Below are positions 22,922-35,200 of a DNA stretch of 64,000 nt, piece by piece. The stretch's first letter is position 1, and each line of letters starts with the position of its first letter. The notes below the pieces were generated by a model, which was not told the origin of the DNA, did no database searches, and saw only the letters and a program-made list of their open reading frames with translations. Position numbers and translations under genes: made by a program. Origin of the DNA: Lindgomyces ingoldianus (taxonomy: Eukaryota; Ascomycota; Dothideomycetes; Pleosporales; Lindgomycetaceae); contig NW_022985176.1 in assembly GCF_010093535.1 (NCBI RefSeq), positions 1,142,360 to 1,206,359 on the forward strand. The letters are read 5' to 3'.

Positions 22922-25332
22922 AATTCCATGGGACCTTACACACTCTCCCTACTGCCGGTGCTACCACTTGCCTGCCCCACAGTGCAGATGCACGAGCAAG
23001 GCTTGGACTTTGGCGTTCCCGAGCAATCGAAGTCGCATACTGCCCCTCTCTATTGCTAACTGATGACAAAAGAAGACGGGCCATGCTCTTTCGCTTCCTC
23101 TTTCGATTCCCACATAATCCAAACCCTCAATCTCTTTTTTTCCACCAGTGGCGTTGGACCTGCTTTCCGTCTACAGAGCTGTCGGCAGCATGGCCTTCGT
23201 ATGCACACTGAAGCAGCTGAGATGATCGTATCGTATGAATATCCGCTGCTTATCCTGTGCATATGCAAATATTTTCTTTTCCTGTCGACTGCATTTCGCT
23301 CCGGGTTACGAAGAAAAGGTGCTTCTTGCGTCTCGAACTCAAATTTTGATTCTGACAATTACTTCAGCTACGGACTTCATCAAAAAACTAACACGACGTG
23401 CGCAAATTACTCATACTTATGGCGGCTGGAAAGGCAATCGAGGGTATGATCAAAGCCATGTGGACCGATGATTCAAGCACAAGCCTGCGGACTCGGCGGC
23501 ATCAGATCATCTTGGGCTTCAATCATGCTGACCTCGGCGCCTATGCAGCTGCACTCCAGATTCCCGTAGCACGTTGCAGTTATGCAAGAGCTCTGCAATT
23601 GAACGGATTCGAACGTTGAGAAAACAACCGTCTGCAGAGAGAACGCTGACGAAGCCGTCAAATCAGAGTGCTTCACCTGACCAAGTTTTCCTGGTCCACA
23701 TGATATGCTCACTCTCGCTGCGCATCGAAAGGCGTATCCGGAGGACTGGGCGGTCCCGGTAGCACGTCCCGGCGTTGGCCCAGAACATTCCACGGCAGGC
23801 AAGAATTTGAGAAGAATGTGTACCAGGTGCGTTCACTACTTCTTCCAGGACACTGAAAGTTCGGAGAATAGGGTAAATCAAGGTGACTTAGTATCGTCCC
23901 GAGGTCCAGTGTGTAGTTGCCTTAAGGATATTCAAATTCATGGGAGTATATGCGTTGCCACATGCTCGACTAGACCTTCGGTTCCAGTTGGGATCGCCTA
24001 AAACTGCATGAGGGCCTGAGGTAGATTCATCATTAGGACCTTGAGTGGAGTGACGCGAAAGGAATAGAATTGACTGAAAAGTCGAGACGTCTCAAGGATC
24101 TACCTCCACGCTGCATTCGGTAACAGATGATCGTCCGCTACGCTAAATTGGTTCACGTAAGGTCTCTTTTCTTTTCAGATTGACCTTGCGCACAAAGACA
24201 CCATTTTGAAGTGAGGACGCGTACACCCTGCTACTTGAGTTTGGTTCGGGGCCATCGGATATGAACCAGCCGGGCAACTCGGTATAACTGTGTCCTCCAA
24301 TGCATGAAGGGAAAAGAATTTTGCTCTTTAACCCCTACAAGCGCCGCCGAAAGATCTCACTTACCCTTGTAGTGTAAGATCTAGGAGGGTTAATCCGCAT
24401 TCAACCGACGGCGAAAACTTGGTTCCTCTAGTGTTACTGACGCGATCCAACGGCTAATATGCATAACAGTTCTTTTCTGTCGAAAGACTTACGCCATTCG
24501 ATTACATCTCCGCTCCGCTCGATCCCAACGCCACCGATGTCCGTTGTCCATTCATTGCATCTCATCGCTCTAGGTTCGGCAGTAGATGGCTTCACAAGAG
24601 TCGCCTTTCCGGCTGTTTGCAAGCATTGCTAAATATCATGCAGGAGAGTAAGCGGAAATGATTACTGTGATATGTAACAGGGGCCCTGCCTCGAGCCTAC
24701 GGTCGCGCGGAAGTTCCAAGGTTAGGCTTCGGCACACCGGCTGAGGACGCTATTGTCGTCACAAAAGACTCAAATCATGATTCCAGCACTGATCGGCGAA
24801 CATTGGAGACTAAATCCCGACCCTCGAACTGATGAGATTCTTGGCAGGTGGCAAACTTGTAATATCTTGCAGGAATGATTCGTAGGCAAAAGATCTTAAA
24901 AACTCTTCTCCAGCTTTTCCCAGGCTTTACACTAGAGCTTTGGTCCAAGACTTCTTCCCTAAAGCTTAATTGAGCTTACGAAGCTCTTCCAGAAATCTTG
25001 AAGCTCCCAAGCATGTACCCCACAATCTGCACCCCACAGTTTTTGGGGACAGAGGCTTGGCATAAAGGCTTTTCAAAAAGGTTCTGGGTTCCTCAGGGAA
25101 TGTTCCTGCGTGGGCGGTTAAGCTATCGGCTCAATGAGGGTTAGATGAAGGATTGCGTCACGAAAGACTGAATTCCTTCCATTACCAAGCACTGGGGTTT
25201 TTTTGGTGGAAGGACACTACCGCATGAGATTGTGGTGGAGAAGGCTGTGCGGGGAATGTGGAAATGGTGGTGCAGAAATGCAAAACTTTGTTGAAAACCT
25301 TGTCCCCTGTGTTCCCTGCTTCCCCCGTTGCT
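22922..25332. other. long gene-poor spacer with overlapping short ORFs
   Basis: About 2.4 kb between the small spliced gene and the 3' end of ega3. Overlapping plus-strand ORFs in all three frames at 23063-23620 may be remnants of a decayed gene, but I cannot join them into a known domain. From 24000 to 25150 I see no coding signal. A loose inverted repeat built on AGATCT is present at about 24352-24382. Confidence 0.5.
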
Positions 25333-26527
25333 TCAATTGCCGGGATCTGTTTGATTCATGGCTGTTGTTTCAACCTTCTGATCACAATACTCAACCCAAC
25401 CATCCAAGTTCATCTTCTTCAGCACAGTGCTAAATCCATCGCTCCCCTGTGCAGCACCACTGTTCTCGCAAAAATGCTTCACCGTGTCGGCTTTTAAATC
25501 GGATCCCGCGCCATCCGGGTACTCGATGTGGAATACGGGCTTTCCGGCATCGATAAAAGCGTGGAAGGTGTCGCATTCAGAGTTCTCAACACATTGTTCG
25601 TTGACGGAGAAGTGCGTGATGGGGAGAACTTGGGCGATAATATCTCCGGCGTTTTTAAGTCCGAGGGTGAGGTTGTAGGGGAGTGTGATGTTGGAGAGGT
25701 ATGACATGAATGAAATCGAATCCTCGGCTGAGAGATCTAGGCCGTTTTTGTTTTGCTGATGAAGCTGTTAGCTTGCGTCTTTGATGGTTTAAGCTGCCAT
25801 GCTTCACTTGGATATGCAATAATCCAACTGATATCTGTTGAATATCTAGTGCCATTGAGCTTAGGCCTCCCTACTCTTCCAAAGACAAAAGCCGTATCAG
25901 AGCACAAACAAGCAGAGGGAGAATACTCACATAACCGTCCACATTGTCCACATCCACACCATCGCATCCCTTCTCCGCCGCAATCTCTACCCTCTTCTTC
26001 ATAATATTTCGCACATTCTCACTTCCCAGCCTCAACCACTTCTCTCCCGGCCAGCCCTCTAAATCCGCCCCAATATCATCAGGCTTGAAATCTCCACTAT
26101 CCGGCCTATTGGGCTCATAGCTTCCTCCGCTGAAGTAGCATATCACTTTCTTACCCAGCCGATGTAAGGTATCCATTGTCGATTTAGGAGTGGTGAAGAG
26201 ATCGATGTCATAGATAGAGACATTAGGAGTTACGGAGGTAGCATTGGTATCAAGCTCGATGTTATTCAACAGGATGATTTGCCACGACTCGTTCACGGAC
26301 GGTCTCCACGGGAGGGTGTTTGTGGGCGTTGGGAGCGGGGACGAGGTCGGTGTGGTTTCGGGGCCATTGTCGTTTCCTCCGTCATTGCCATTGTCTCTTC
26401 CTAAAGTCAGACCTAATCCTAAACCGAGGGCGAGCCCAAGGATGACGATAACAATGAGGGTTCCGAGTATGAGTTTCCGCCGGAGTGACCATGGTGTCCG
26501 GGTCTTTGTGGCTGCTTTGGAACCCAT
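25333..26527 (-). CDS. ega3: endo-alpha-1,4-polygalactosaminidase GH114, type II membrane protein
   Basis: Exons 26527-25931 and 25755-25333, intron 175 nt; 339 aa. A basic cytoplasmic start (KTRTPWSLRRK) precedes a Gly/Leu membrane helix at about 19-43, then a Pro/Thr linker and the GH114 barrel. The barrel opens with LPWRPSVNESWQIILLNN and includes KKVICYFSGGSYEPNRPD. Predicted catalytic acids are in GCDGVDVDNVDGY (D192/D194) and E277 in PVFHIEYPDG. A. fumigatus Ega3 is a membrane-anchored retaining endo-galactosaminidase that cuts deacetylated GAG, possibly limiting damage from retained cationic polymer. It is on the same strand as agd3, which lies upstream. Confidence 0.93.
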
Positions 26528-28260
26528 TGTGTATTTGTAGTCTCGCGTCGAAAGACTTAGATGATGTGACTTCCTTTTTCTCGATCTCTCCGATCGGAAA
26601 AAATATTGCCAGCGGAGCTCAAACGGCGGAAGGAAAGCTCAAACAGGAAACAATGGTTAGGATCTTAGCAATAGTTACTACAAAATTGGGAACCATATAG
26701 TTCCTGCTAATCCGCAAGTCGTGGAAGTATTATGTTGAGCTGTGGTTGAGACTCAGATGCGGAAACTTCCAGATGACGTGCAATTGTAAAATTATTTTGG
26801 TGGAGTGTAAAGGTCTAGAAGCGGTAACGTGTTTTGCGGAATCGATGGATTGGGAAACGGGGCCGCCGTGGTTACTATGGAATGGGTTGTTTAAGGCGAA
26901 GCCTGGTACAAAAGAAGCATGCGATTCTGGGGATTGATTGCGTTTGTGGCTCGGCGAGCACATAAACGTAATGAAGATGAGGCTGGTTAATATGCCGGGA
27001 AATTTTCTGTAGGATGTATGGTGTGAGAACTGAAATTTAGGATTTCAAAAGGGCCGAGAGAAGGGCTGAGGATCTGGACTGTGTACAGAGGTGCAGCAGA
27101 CCGCGAAGAACATGATAGTTAGACGTATCAAGCAGTGAATCAGAAGCTGAAACTCAGGTCACGCAAGGAGCGCTGACGAGAATGAAAGGAGAGAGCGTCT
27201 GTGGAGAAGAAGGGCGGATGGCACCTCCAAACGAAATAAATGAAAATAAAATTCACTTGTGCCTGCATTAACAAAGCCACCAACCGGCAGCACCCCATGT
27301 CCGTTCTCCTCCCTCTTCATCTAAATCGTGGCTGTGCGGCGTGAGCATTATTATGATCGGACTTGAGGTCAAAACAAGCCCCAACAGGGCTTCAGGCTGT
27401 GCCTCTTTGCCCCCTTTTCAACAAACACTGAATGTTCAAATAAGCTTCTTTTTCGGCAAGGCCCACGTTGCGAGAATAACGCGATGCCGCGCAGATACGA
27501 AGATCCTGAATCGTGCGAAGGTCCGGTGATCCTCTCGGCGGTGATACGATCTACGGATGGGCCGTCGTTCATCGGACATTCTGGCGAGACCGGGCCGAGG
27601 CCGGCTGTTTGGAGAGTATTGCGCTAACTAGAAATAGAATAGCATTGGCTAAAAGCCGCGTCGATGTGAACACGAAATGTTCCCGAGCTCTTCACCGTGG
27701 CTGCCATGTGGAGGGTGTTCGGAGGAGTTTCAGATGGTCGTCAAGCTTTAGGGCAGCGATGAGTCTTGCATGCAACTGAAGCTGTTCGAGGTGACACCTT
27801 GAAGCAATGCCACCCCACTGCATATCCCCAACAAGTATTGGCAATTTCTTCATACAAAAGCATGGCACCCAAGAGAAATGCGAAAGAATTTCAGGTCATG
27901 GTTGCAGCTATCCAATAGTTTATAAAGTGCCCAGCTACAACGCGATCGTTTACAGTCTTGAAGCCAAGAGCGACAACCCATCTATAGACATTGCGCACGA
28001 GTGGGACAAAAAAAATTTACAGTAAAACACAGAACCTAAGAATTCATATGTGCTCTCTAAGAAACCTGTCGCAACCTTGATGCAACTGCAACAGTGCCAT
28101 GCCCAAATATGATATAACGAAGCGAATTAGAGTGAATGACCAATACATTAGCAGTCTCTGGATAAGCCACCCTTTTGAAATATTCATGCTCTCCTGCGAT
28201 ATCCATGATATACCTTCTCCATGAATAGTCGTCGTGACATACATATGTACAAAGATACGT
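26528..28260. promoter_or_regulatory. ega3 upstream region / agd3 3' flank
   Basis: 1.7 kb spacer between two genes on the same strand. It must hold the ega3 promoter (starting at 26528) and the agd3 3' UTR. ORFs at 27341-27779 and 26730-26963 have no recognisable content. Confidence 0.5.
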
Positions 28261-30611
28261 CTAAAGAGGAATGGCCTTAGAGAAAGTGTATGTGCGAGAT
28301 GATCCGCTCATCGTCACCCATAGGGTAAGTGGGTCGGTGCCGAGCTGCTCCTTGGTGGCGCCAGTGTTAGAAGAAACGGCGCTGGGAACAGTGATGGGAA
28401 TTGTGGTGCTGCACTTGTTGCCATTGGCAGTGAATACAGTCACGCTCTCGATGTTCTTGCCATCCTTGGAAGCATTCCACTGCATGCTCGGTCTGCACAG
28501 GTCTCGGGCCTGGCGATTCAAGAAAGCCTGTGCAAGGTCGTCGTGTTTGAGAGTCTTGAAGGGCCAAGTAGTACTGCACATATGTTAGCGCACTTCGTAT
28601 ATTCTAGCCGGCCAAACTCACAGTCGTGAAATCTCGGTAGTGATTACTTCAACCCATGTCATGAGAAGCGAGTATTGTCCCTTCTTGCCATTCACCGTGG
28701 TGCTTGGAACATCATTGACCCGAAGGTTAGCTTGATGGAACATATACCTGCACTAGTTAGCAATAGAGGTAGTATCAAAAGACTCGCTTAACATACGGAT
28801 CCCAATGCAACCCCATCAGATTTCGAACAGCCGTATTTTTGGCATCCTTGATAAGATCATCGAAGGTACCTTTCCCACCTGAAGTATCAATCCACTCTTG
28901 GAGAGTACATGCCGGAAGATCGCAGTTGTAGTAAATCGTTGTAGCCCACCGGGGCATGACATTGACTCCAGCGTATCCGTTGCCTGCTACGGTTGTATTG
29001 AGTGGCCAGAATCGGTTCTGCGTGTTCAATAGTAGAGGTCGTGTATTGTCGCCAACGACGTTCACGATCCCATTGTCTACCCAGGCTTTGAGAGCATCTG
29101 CGTTATGCAGACCTGTAATGGCAGGAGGAATTATACCCTTTGAACTAAAGCGAGAAGCGCTAGAGAGGCCCACTTGCTTAAGCCAGGCTTGGTTCCATGA
29201 AATTTCTTTAGAGGTATCAGAGTAAGTAGCGTTCGTTAGATCCTCATGGGTACTTCAGAAATTAGCTAGGCGTAGTCGAAAATAGGAAGACACGTACAAA
29301 GTATGAGAGATGTGAGCAAACGCATCACGGTTGTTCTCGTCTGCGAACCAATTCTCGAGCTCATCAATCTCCACACATTCCTGACTCCAACCATACTTAG
29401 TAGGCGTGGCGGGCCATATGTCAACCCCGCTCCCTGGTTTCTTTGTGTAGTCTGGAGGTCCATCAATCTGATCCGGATACTCAATTCCAGATGCCGGACT
29501 GCATACAGTAGCCCCCTCAGTAGTGTCAGTAGCGGTCTCGATATCGCCATTTCCGTTATGGCCAATCTCGATGAAGTATTCTGATCCCTTTGGCAGCTTT
29601 GCATTGACTGTAGTCTGCCAATCAACGTGTAATGAGAGATCATCGGGCTTGCACCGATAGGACTGCCCTTGCGGTCTGTACATTGGAGTCTCCAGGAACA
29701 TGTCATCAACTTGAGTGCTGAAGTACAGTCTTCGGAAGCCGACGTATAAACCCCTGGTTAACCAGTGGATCCATGAATGCTGGAGGTAGTTGCTAGGACC
29801 GGACCAATCAAGCGCGAATGGCATAAACCATACCATTTGCTGGCGGGCACCGATTTGATTAATCACAGCGGCGGTTCCAGCAGAGCCGAATTTTGCAACC
29901 TCCCAGGCAATGGATGAGTTTGTGATCGTTGCTGGAGTGTGCCAGATGTTCGCGATACTGACGTTTGCGTTCCTGGGGTATGTTAGTCATCGGGCTCATC
30001 TAGTAATATTACCTGCACCACAATTCGACCGAGTCCGTGCAGAGACAGATATTATTTAGCCAGAAGGGAAAAAAAAAATATCAGGCAACGTACGTCTTAA
30101 GACTCGCAGTCGAAAAGCCAGTCGTGTTGGTAAAACTAACGGGCTCATCTTTCGCATTGCCGCCTTTGCTAACAACACCAAAGTCGCTGGTGGGGAAAAC
30201 ATCCAGACGAACCATACGCACACCAAACTGGGTTTGGTAGTCCCAGAGCGTGTTCCATTGCTTCCTAGTGAGCGCGCTATAGTATGACCCATTGTAATCG
30301 TAGCCAACCTCGCTCACGATGACAATACCTCCGTAGTTTCCATGATCAACTGAGGAATTGAGGGGTGGTAGAGAGCTGACACCGCTCTGGGGAACGGTTA
30401 CAACTTCGTAGGGAATTCCGTAGCCTTGCAATCCCAAAAAGGCGCTATTCTGAGCGGATGTTTGGTCACGCGCAAGGACGAGAACTGTGCTGGAGACGGT
30501 GGCTCCGCCGATATATGCGGTCGTTGCATCTGCGGATAGAACGCTTCCAGAGAGAGCGACAATAATTGTGAGAGCGCACGCACGAAGCGACGATAAGAAA
30601 TACGGAGCCAT
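28261..30611 (-). CDS. agd3: secreted galactosaminogalactan deacetylase, CE18
   Basis: Exons 30611-30094, 29972-29298, 29252-28797, 28747-28622 and 28573-28261; introns 121, 45, 49 and 48 nt; 695 aa. A signal peptide (CALTIIVALSGSVLSA) is followed by a central beta-rich region and a NodB-like barrel. The metal-binding motifs are visible: STQVDD with D262-D263, and H396-T-F-T-H400, which is formed across the exon 2/3 junction. The HWDPYMFHQANLR motif is formed across exons 3/4. The C-terminus is a Thr/Ser-rich beta domain. Agd3 removes N-acetyl groups from GalNAc in the secreted polymer, giving it the positive charge needed for adhesion and biofilm. The intron at 29253-29297 is only 45 nt and uses an AAG acceptor. 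It is divergent from gtb3. Confidence 0.95.
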
Positions 30612-32269
30612 TGCACAAATTTGAGTTGAATGACTGAGTGAACGTCCAAAAGTTTTGGGGAATCAGGTCCCTATTAATAAAGAAGCTCTCGGCAATAGTA
30701 CCACGTTAGCTATCGGCGAAGTATTGACCCAAGCGCAACGTATACGACAGCGGACTGACTATCGATTTTCGCTATTACTGCTTCGCTTGCACGAATTGAC
30801 AAAGAGACACGAATCTTGGTTGGGTTGAACTATGACGCGGCACAGGTATCTTTTGAGAACCTTTGGCAGTCAACATTGCAACCCTAAAGCTACCTTTGCC
30901 ATGTTGCCCGCTGCGCAATGAAATTCAGGTGACGTTCGGGGAATTGAGTGAACAGGGAGCTTGGCGGCATTCCATCTCTTTGAGGCAGAGGGGAGAATAG
31001 CCTTGCGCCACGTGGGGACAATGTAGCATTGAGTTAGAGAGAAAACGTGACCAAAACTACTCCAGTCGGGAGTATGCAGGCCGCAGGAGCCTGCAGCCAG
31101 AGCGACCCAGGTATAAATCGCACCATCTGGGAAGGTTCGTGGAGCCCCTATAGACTCCTGGGCCAGAGCGGGCGCACTCCGATGTTCCATTGCGGCTACC
31201 AGGCCGTGTAAATGATCTCTAGCAGGTTCTCTGGGGATATTGAAGTCGACGCGTCCCATGGCCAAATGGAGTCTTCTGGCCTGCTTCCACGCAAGCTCAA
31301 CTCCGCTCGCACTTTTGACAAATGAAGCGTCATATACGCGCCCGGGCTTCATCGACAGGCGGTGGGTAGTTTTACTCGGTCAACGGAGTGGGGTGCTGTA
31401 CGTGAGGCCGGGATTGATGAACTCTGATATTAAAGTTGTGATGTGAAGGTTAGGCTAAAGAGCGATGCTGGTGAGTGTCCGTTAAAACGGCACTGCGCAC
31501 GGGCCATCACATCGGCGGATCATAGCGCCGATTTTCAGCCTCTTTCTCCAGCGGCGCTCCACGCTTCTCCACCACTCTCGTCACGCTTCAGCTACCATCC
31601 CCAACCTCACCTCATCCCTCATATGTATGTCCATAGCGCTGACCCCTGTCGTTACGCAGCCCCTGTCCGCTGCCGGCGATAGATTGATGCTAGCCGGGCA
31701 TCACCCATCCACCCATGGCCCGGTCGAAGGGCTTCCACCTGCTAGGCGCTCTCAATGGCCGCCTCTCATTGCCCAATCGAGGTTGCCAAGAGCAGTATGT
31801 CGGCTTCTCGAAGGATGACTCTGTCTCCCTAGCTGCCAATGCCCTCGCAGCTGTGGAGCACTCCACCCCAGCTGCCGTGCGACTTGCTAACGGAGACGGC
31901 GGATCAACAGTGAGACACATGACGATCTTATACACAGGCTGTCTGCGTAAGTATGTCCGGTCCATCGACTAGCATATCCATGTGCCGGCTCTTCCTCTCC
32001 ATAGTGCCCGGAAGACCTTATAGTATCAAATTTTTCCTAGCTGTTTTTGTTTGATACGCTCTTCGCTCAGCCAGTTCATTTTAATTCTTCATCATGAATT
32101 TCTGTAGCCTTGTTTTGTCCCTAGTTTCGTTATCTCTCATTTAGTTAATAAGTCCCTCTGCTATTCCAACGGTTCCCCACATTTCTGATCTCACCCTCTG
32201 GGGTGTCGGTCGTTGCTGTCCCAAACTTCAAAAACCCTCCTCCCCCCTTAGCTGAGAGCTTGTGACACC
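30612..32269. promoter_or_regulatory. divergent promoter region agd3 / gtb3
   Basis: 1.66 kb between the starts of agd3 (-) and gtb3 (+). The stretch 31540-31720 and the 120 bp before the gtb3 start are pyrimidine-rich, as in fungal leaders. Two ORFs lie inside (30870-31352 minus, 160 codons; 31715-31972 plus, 85 codons) without recognisable domains. They may be chance ORFs or upstream ORFs in a long gtb3 leader. Confidence 0.5.
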
Positions 32270-35200
32270 ATGGCCAATATCCTGGGAATCAGCGCTTTCA
32301 GCTCTGAGGCTCTTCTCAAACACTGGTGGGAGTGGACGCTTGTTGCTATCATCGGTGCCAGTGGGCTAATCGGTGTCATCACTTTTCTCTGGGGCTCATA
32401 CCAATCCATCCGGAGGGTATTTAGAGTAAGATTACAATGAATGTCAATGGTTTCGTGCTTCGTGGCTTACCAAGACACCTGTAGGCGAGTGTGGATAACC
32501 CCGCCTTTCCTCGTTCTGTTCAAGAACGGATCCATCTTCTCTCTCAGACCGCCAAACCCGTCCGTTCAAAGCAACCTCTTCCATCGAAGCCCTCATCTTT
32601 TGGTGTATATCTCGGTATTCTAAATACGCCTTTAGCGGAAGAAGAGAAACAAATCATATCTCAATGGGAGGCTATCGTGCTGGATCACTGCGAGCCAGGG
32701 GTGCTGGAGGCGGTCAATGATGATAGTCTACCACTAGGCCCCCACATCATTGCCCGGCTAGATCTTCTCCAGATCCTCAATTTCGCTGCTATGGACAATG
32801 AAGTTGACATGCTTCGAGCAGTATATCTCATCTCCAAAACAATTCGGCAAACTCTGCGGCAGCCAGACCGCCACAGATACTTCACTGGAGTTCTAGTTGC
32901 CGGCTGGAGAGAACGAATTTCGATACCTCTCCTCAATGGCATCGCAAAGCTTTGTGCTGCCCATGGCTTAGATGTATTCTTGGAAATCGAACCCCCAGAC
33001 TTCCTGGACAAAGTTGAAAAGCTTAATCTCAAGCTTTTCGCTGGGGTGGTAGTGAGAAATGGAACAATTCTGCGAAATGGGGAACGCCGAGATTTCTTTG
33101 CCATGGACAAAATGAAAACCACTACAAAAGCATTTGTATCACAGTCATGCCTGCGGCCATTTATTGTAATGATGTGGGATACTGTGGAAGATGATGCATA
33201 TTTGTCCCATGCTGTGGCAAGGAGAGCGCACATGTGGTGCAGCTACCACGGCGCGATCCCGTATCTCGCGAGACAAGGAGCTATTACAGATATTTCTCAA
33301 GTTCGGTCATGTGAAGAGCCACTTGCCGCTTTTCAATGGCTCAAAGATCGTAAAGTCATGGGTGTGCATGAGAAATTTCGAACAACACGAGTTGTAAGTA
33401 CCAGCCCTCTGCTTGAAAGATTCTGAGCTTCTTGCTAACTAGAAATTCTGCACAGCTGTCTCCAGAATATTCCAGCATCATTGACGACTACCTTCCCCTT
33501 CAAACCATATTTCCGCTTCTCGAAGATACGATAGCGGGCTTAGGCGACTATGATTCCGACTCAGATGCACAATCTAATGCATCTACCCTCACGGTGCATT
33601 ATCCAGAGATAGATGAAAATGGAGCTCTGTTACCTCCAGTTTTCGACTCGCTTTCACCGCTTCTCAGCCTAGATTGGGGTGCGTGTATGAGCAAACAAGC
33701 CGCCAACCCCCTATCTTGTTCTTTCGCTGGAACCTTTTACGGACCGTTCGGATGCTTTCCAATCGGCTTTAATGCTTCTCAACAAGACTTCGACCAAGTC
33801 TTAAAATCACAGCAGCGGCTGAGGAATCTCGGCCTTTTAAGCCGGGTGCCCGCGAAGCAATTACATGATGCCTCCTCCATCCTCAGCAACTACGGCATGT
33901 CGGACAGTCGTCTCCCGGACCTTGTGCCGACATCGCGTGAGGTGATATCAAACCTGGCAAACGCTCTTGCAAGAACGACCGATGAAGTGGATGACCCCTA
34001 CCAATTCCAAGTCTACATTGGACTTGATTCTGGCTTTCACACGCCTTCTGGGGGACAGTTCTGGTCAGTGTACGAAATGGATACGAGGACATCATCCCTC
34101 ATCTTCTATGTGTCCAAAACAGTACAAGATCTCCCGGCGCTTCTTCTTCATACATACCTCAGCAAATCAAGCTTCTCAAGGTACCAGTGTTTCCTCCTTG
34201 AGTATGGTCTTGCTGAGTTGCAAACTGGATTGAGCACATTACGGCGACTACCCCAACGATTAAGGCAAGATCTCGATCTTCTTTCTCCCACAGACCTCCT
34301 ACTCTACCTCCAGCATCTGCAATATTCCGAATGGGACGAGGGCTGCCCGTTGCTATCTGCCATCTGCTTGACATGCGAAGAGTTACTAATCGATGTTCCG
34401 ACGTACCAGCAGCTCAAGAAGCTAAGTAATATGGACTATCTAAGCGGAGCTATCACAGACGAGCATTTGGTTAGTGCACGGATTAAATGGTATCGCCTCT
34501 GTCACCTTACAAGCCTCGAGAAACACGACGCCATTGAACTTTTCCGGCACATCGATAATATTTTCCGAAACCTGCTGTGGAACCGTGACTACCAAAGTCT
34601 AGATGTGATTACTTCGGCCCTAGAGAGGCTCACAAGCAGAGACAATATTGACTCCGTCACCGACTTCGTCCTATTTTGCATTTTCTGTGCCGCGAGAAAG
34701 GCTGGATTTGATGAGGTTTACATCGAGGTGTCAGATCGAAATCCGCTCTTCAACCAGTACTCAGACCAGAGTGCCGCTTTTGCAGAGCTTTTCGCTTTAG
34801 GCTCCCGTTGCGAGGCTTACTTTGACATTAAGCCGAGCGATATTGGAATTCTACTTTCCAAGAAGCATCGAGACTACTACAACGAGGACGAACACCAACC
34901 GCCGATGTGGATTTTTAATGCACCTTCCTTCGCTTCCGCGTATGCTGCCGCGCAGACGGATATTGACCCGGACCAACAGGCATCGGTAATGCCTGGCTTC
35001 CGCCGTTTCACCTTCCTCAGTGTTTTTGCAATTCCCGCGCTTGTCGGTACGTCTGAGCCCCCGAATGAATTCATAATACGAATGCTTATGATTGGTAGAT
35101 ATTGTGCTTCTGACTACAACTGGTCATGGCCTCTACCTTAGCGCGTTCATGACATATTCTGAGCAAAAGTACGCGACATTAGCTTTAATGACCTCCTTGC

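Noticed and set aside
23574..23620. TTCGAAC-like T-loop suggestive of a tRNA
   Set aside because: No matching acceptor stem, D-arm or anticodon arm can be drawn around it; other TTCGAA-type sites in the window failed the same test.
27477..27947. StuA-type sites (WCGCGWNM) upstream of ega3, and one at 31249-31256 upstream of gtb3
   Set aside because: The degenerate 8-mer is expected about once per kilobase on two strands, so three matches in 3.4 kb mean nothing without binding data.
30001..30092. Possible extra exon in agd3 ending GTGGTGCAG
   Set aside because: No acceptor precedes it and reading on from it hits a stop; joining 30094 directly to 29972 keeps frame and conserved sequence.
31690..31972. 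Two overlapping opposite-strand ORFs as genes
   Set aside because: They read the same bases in opposite directions, neither has a domain, and they lie in a leader-like pyrimidine-rich region.
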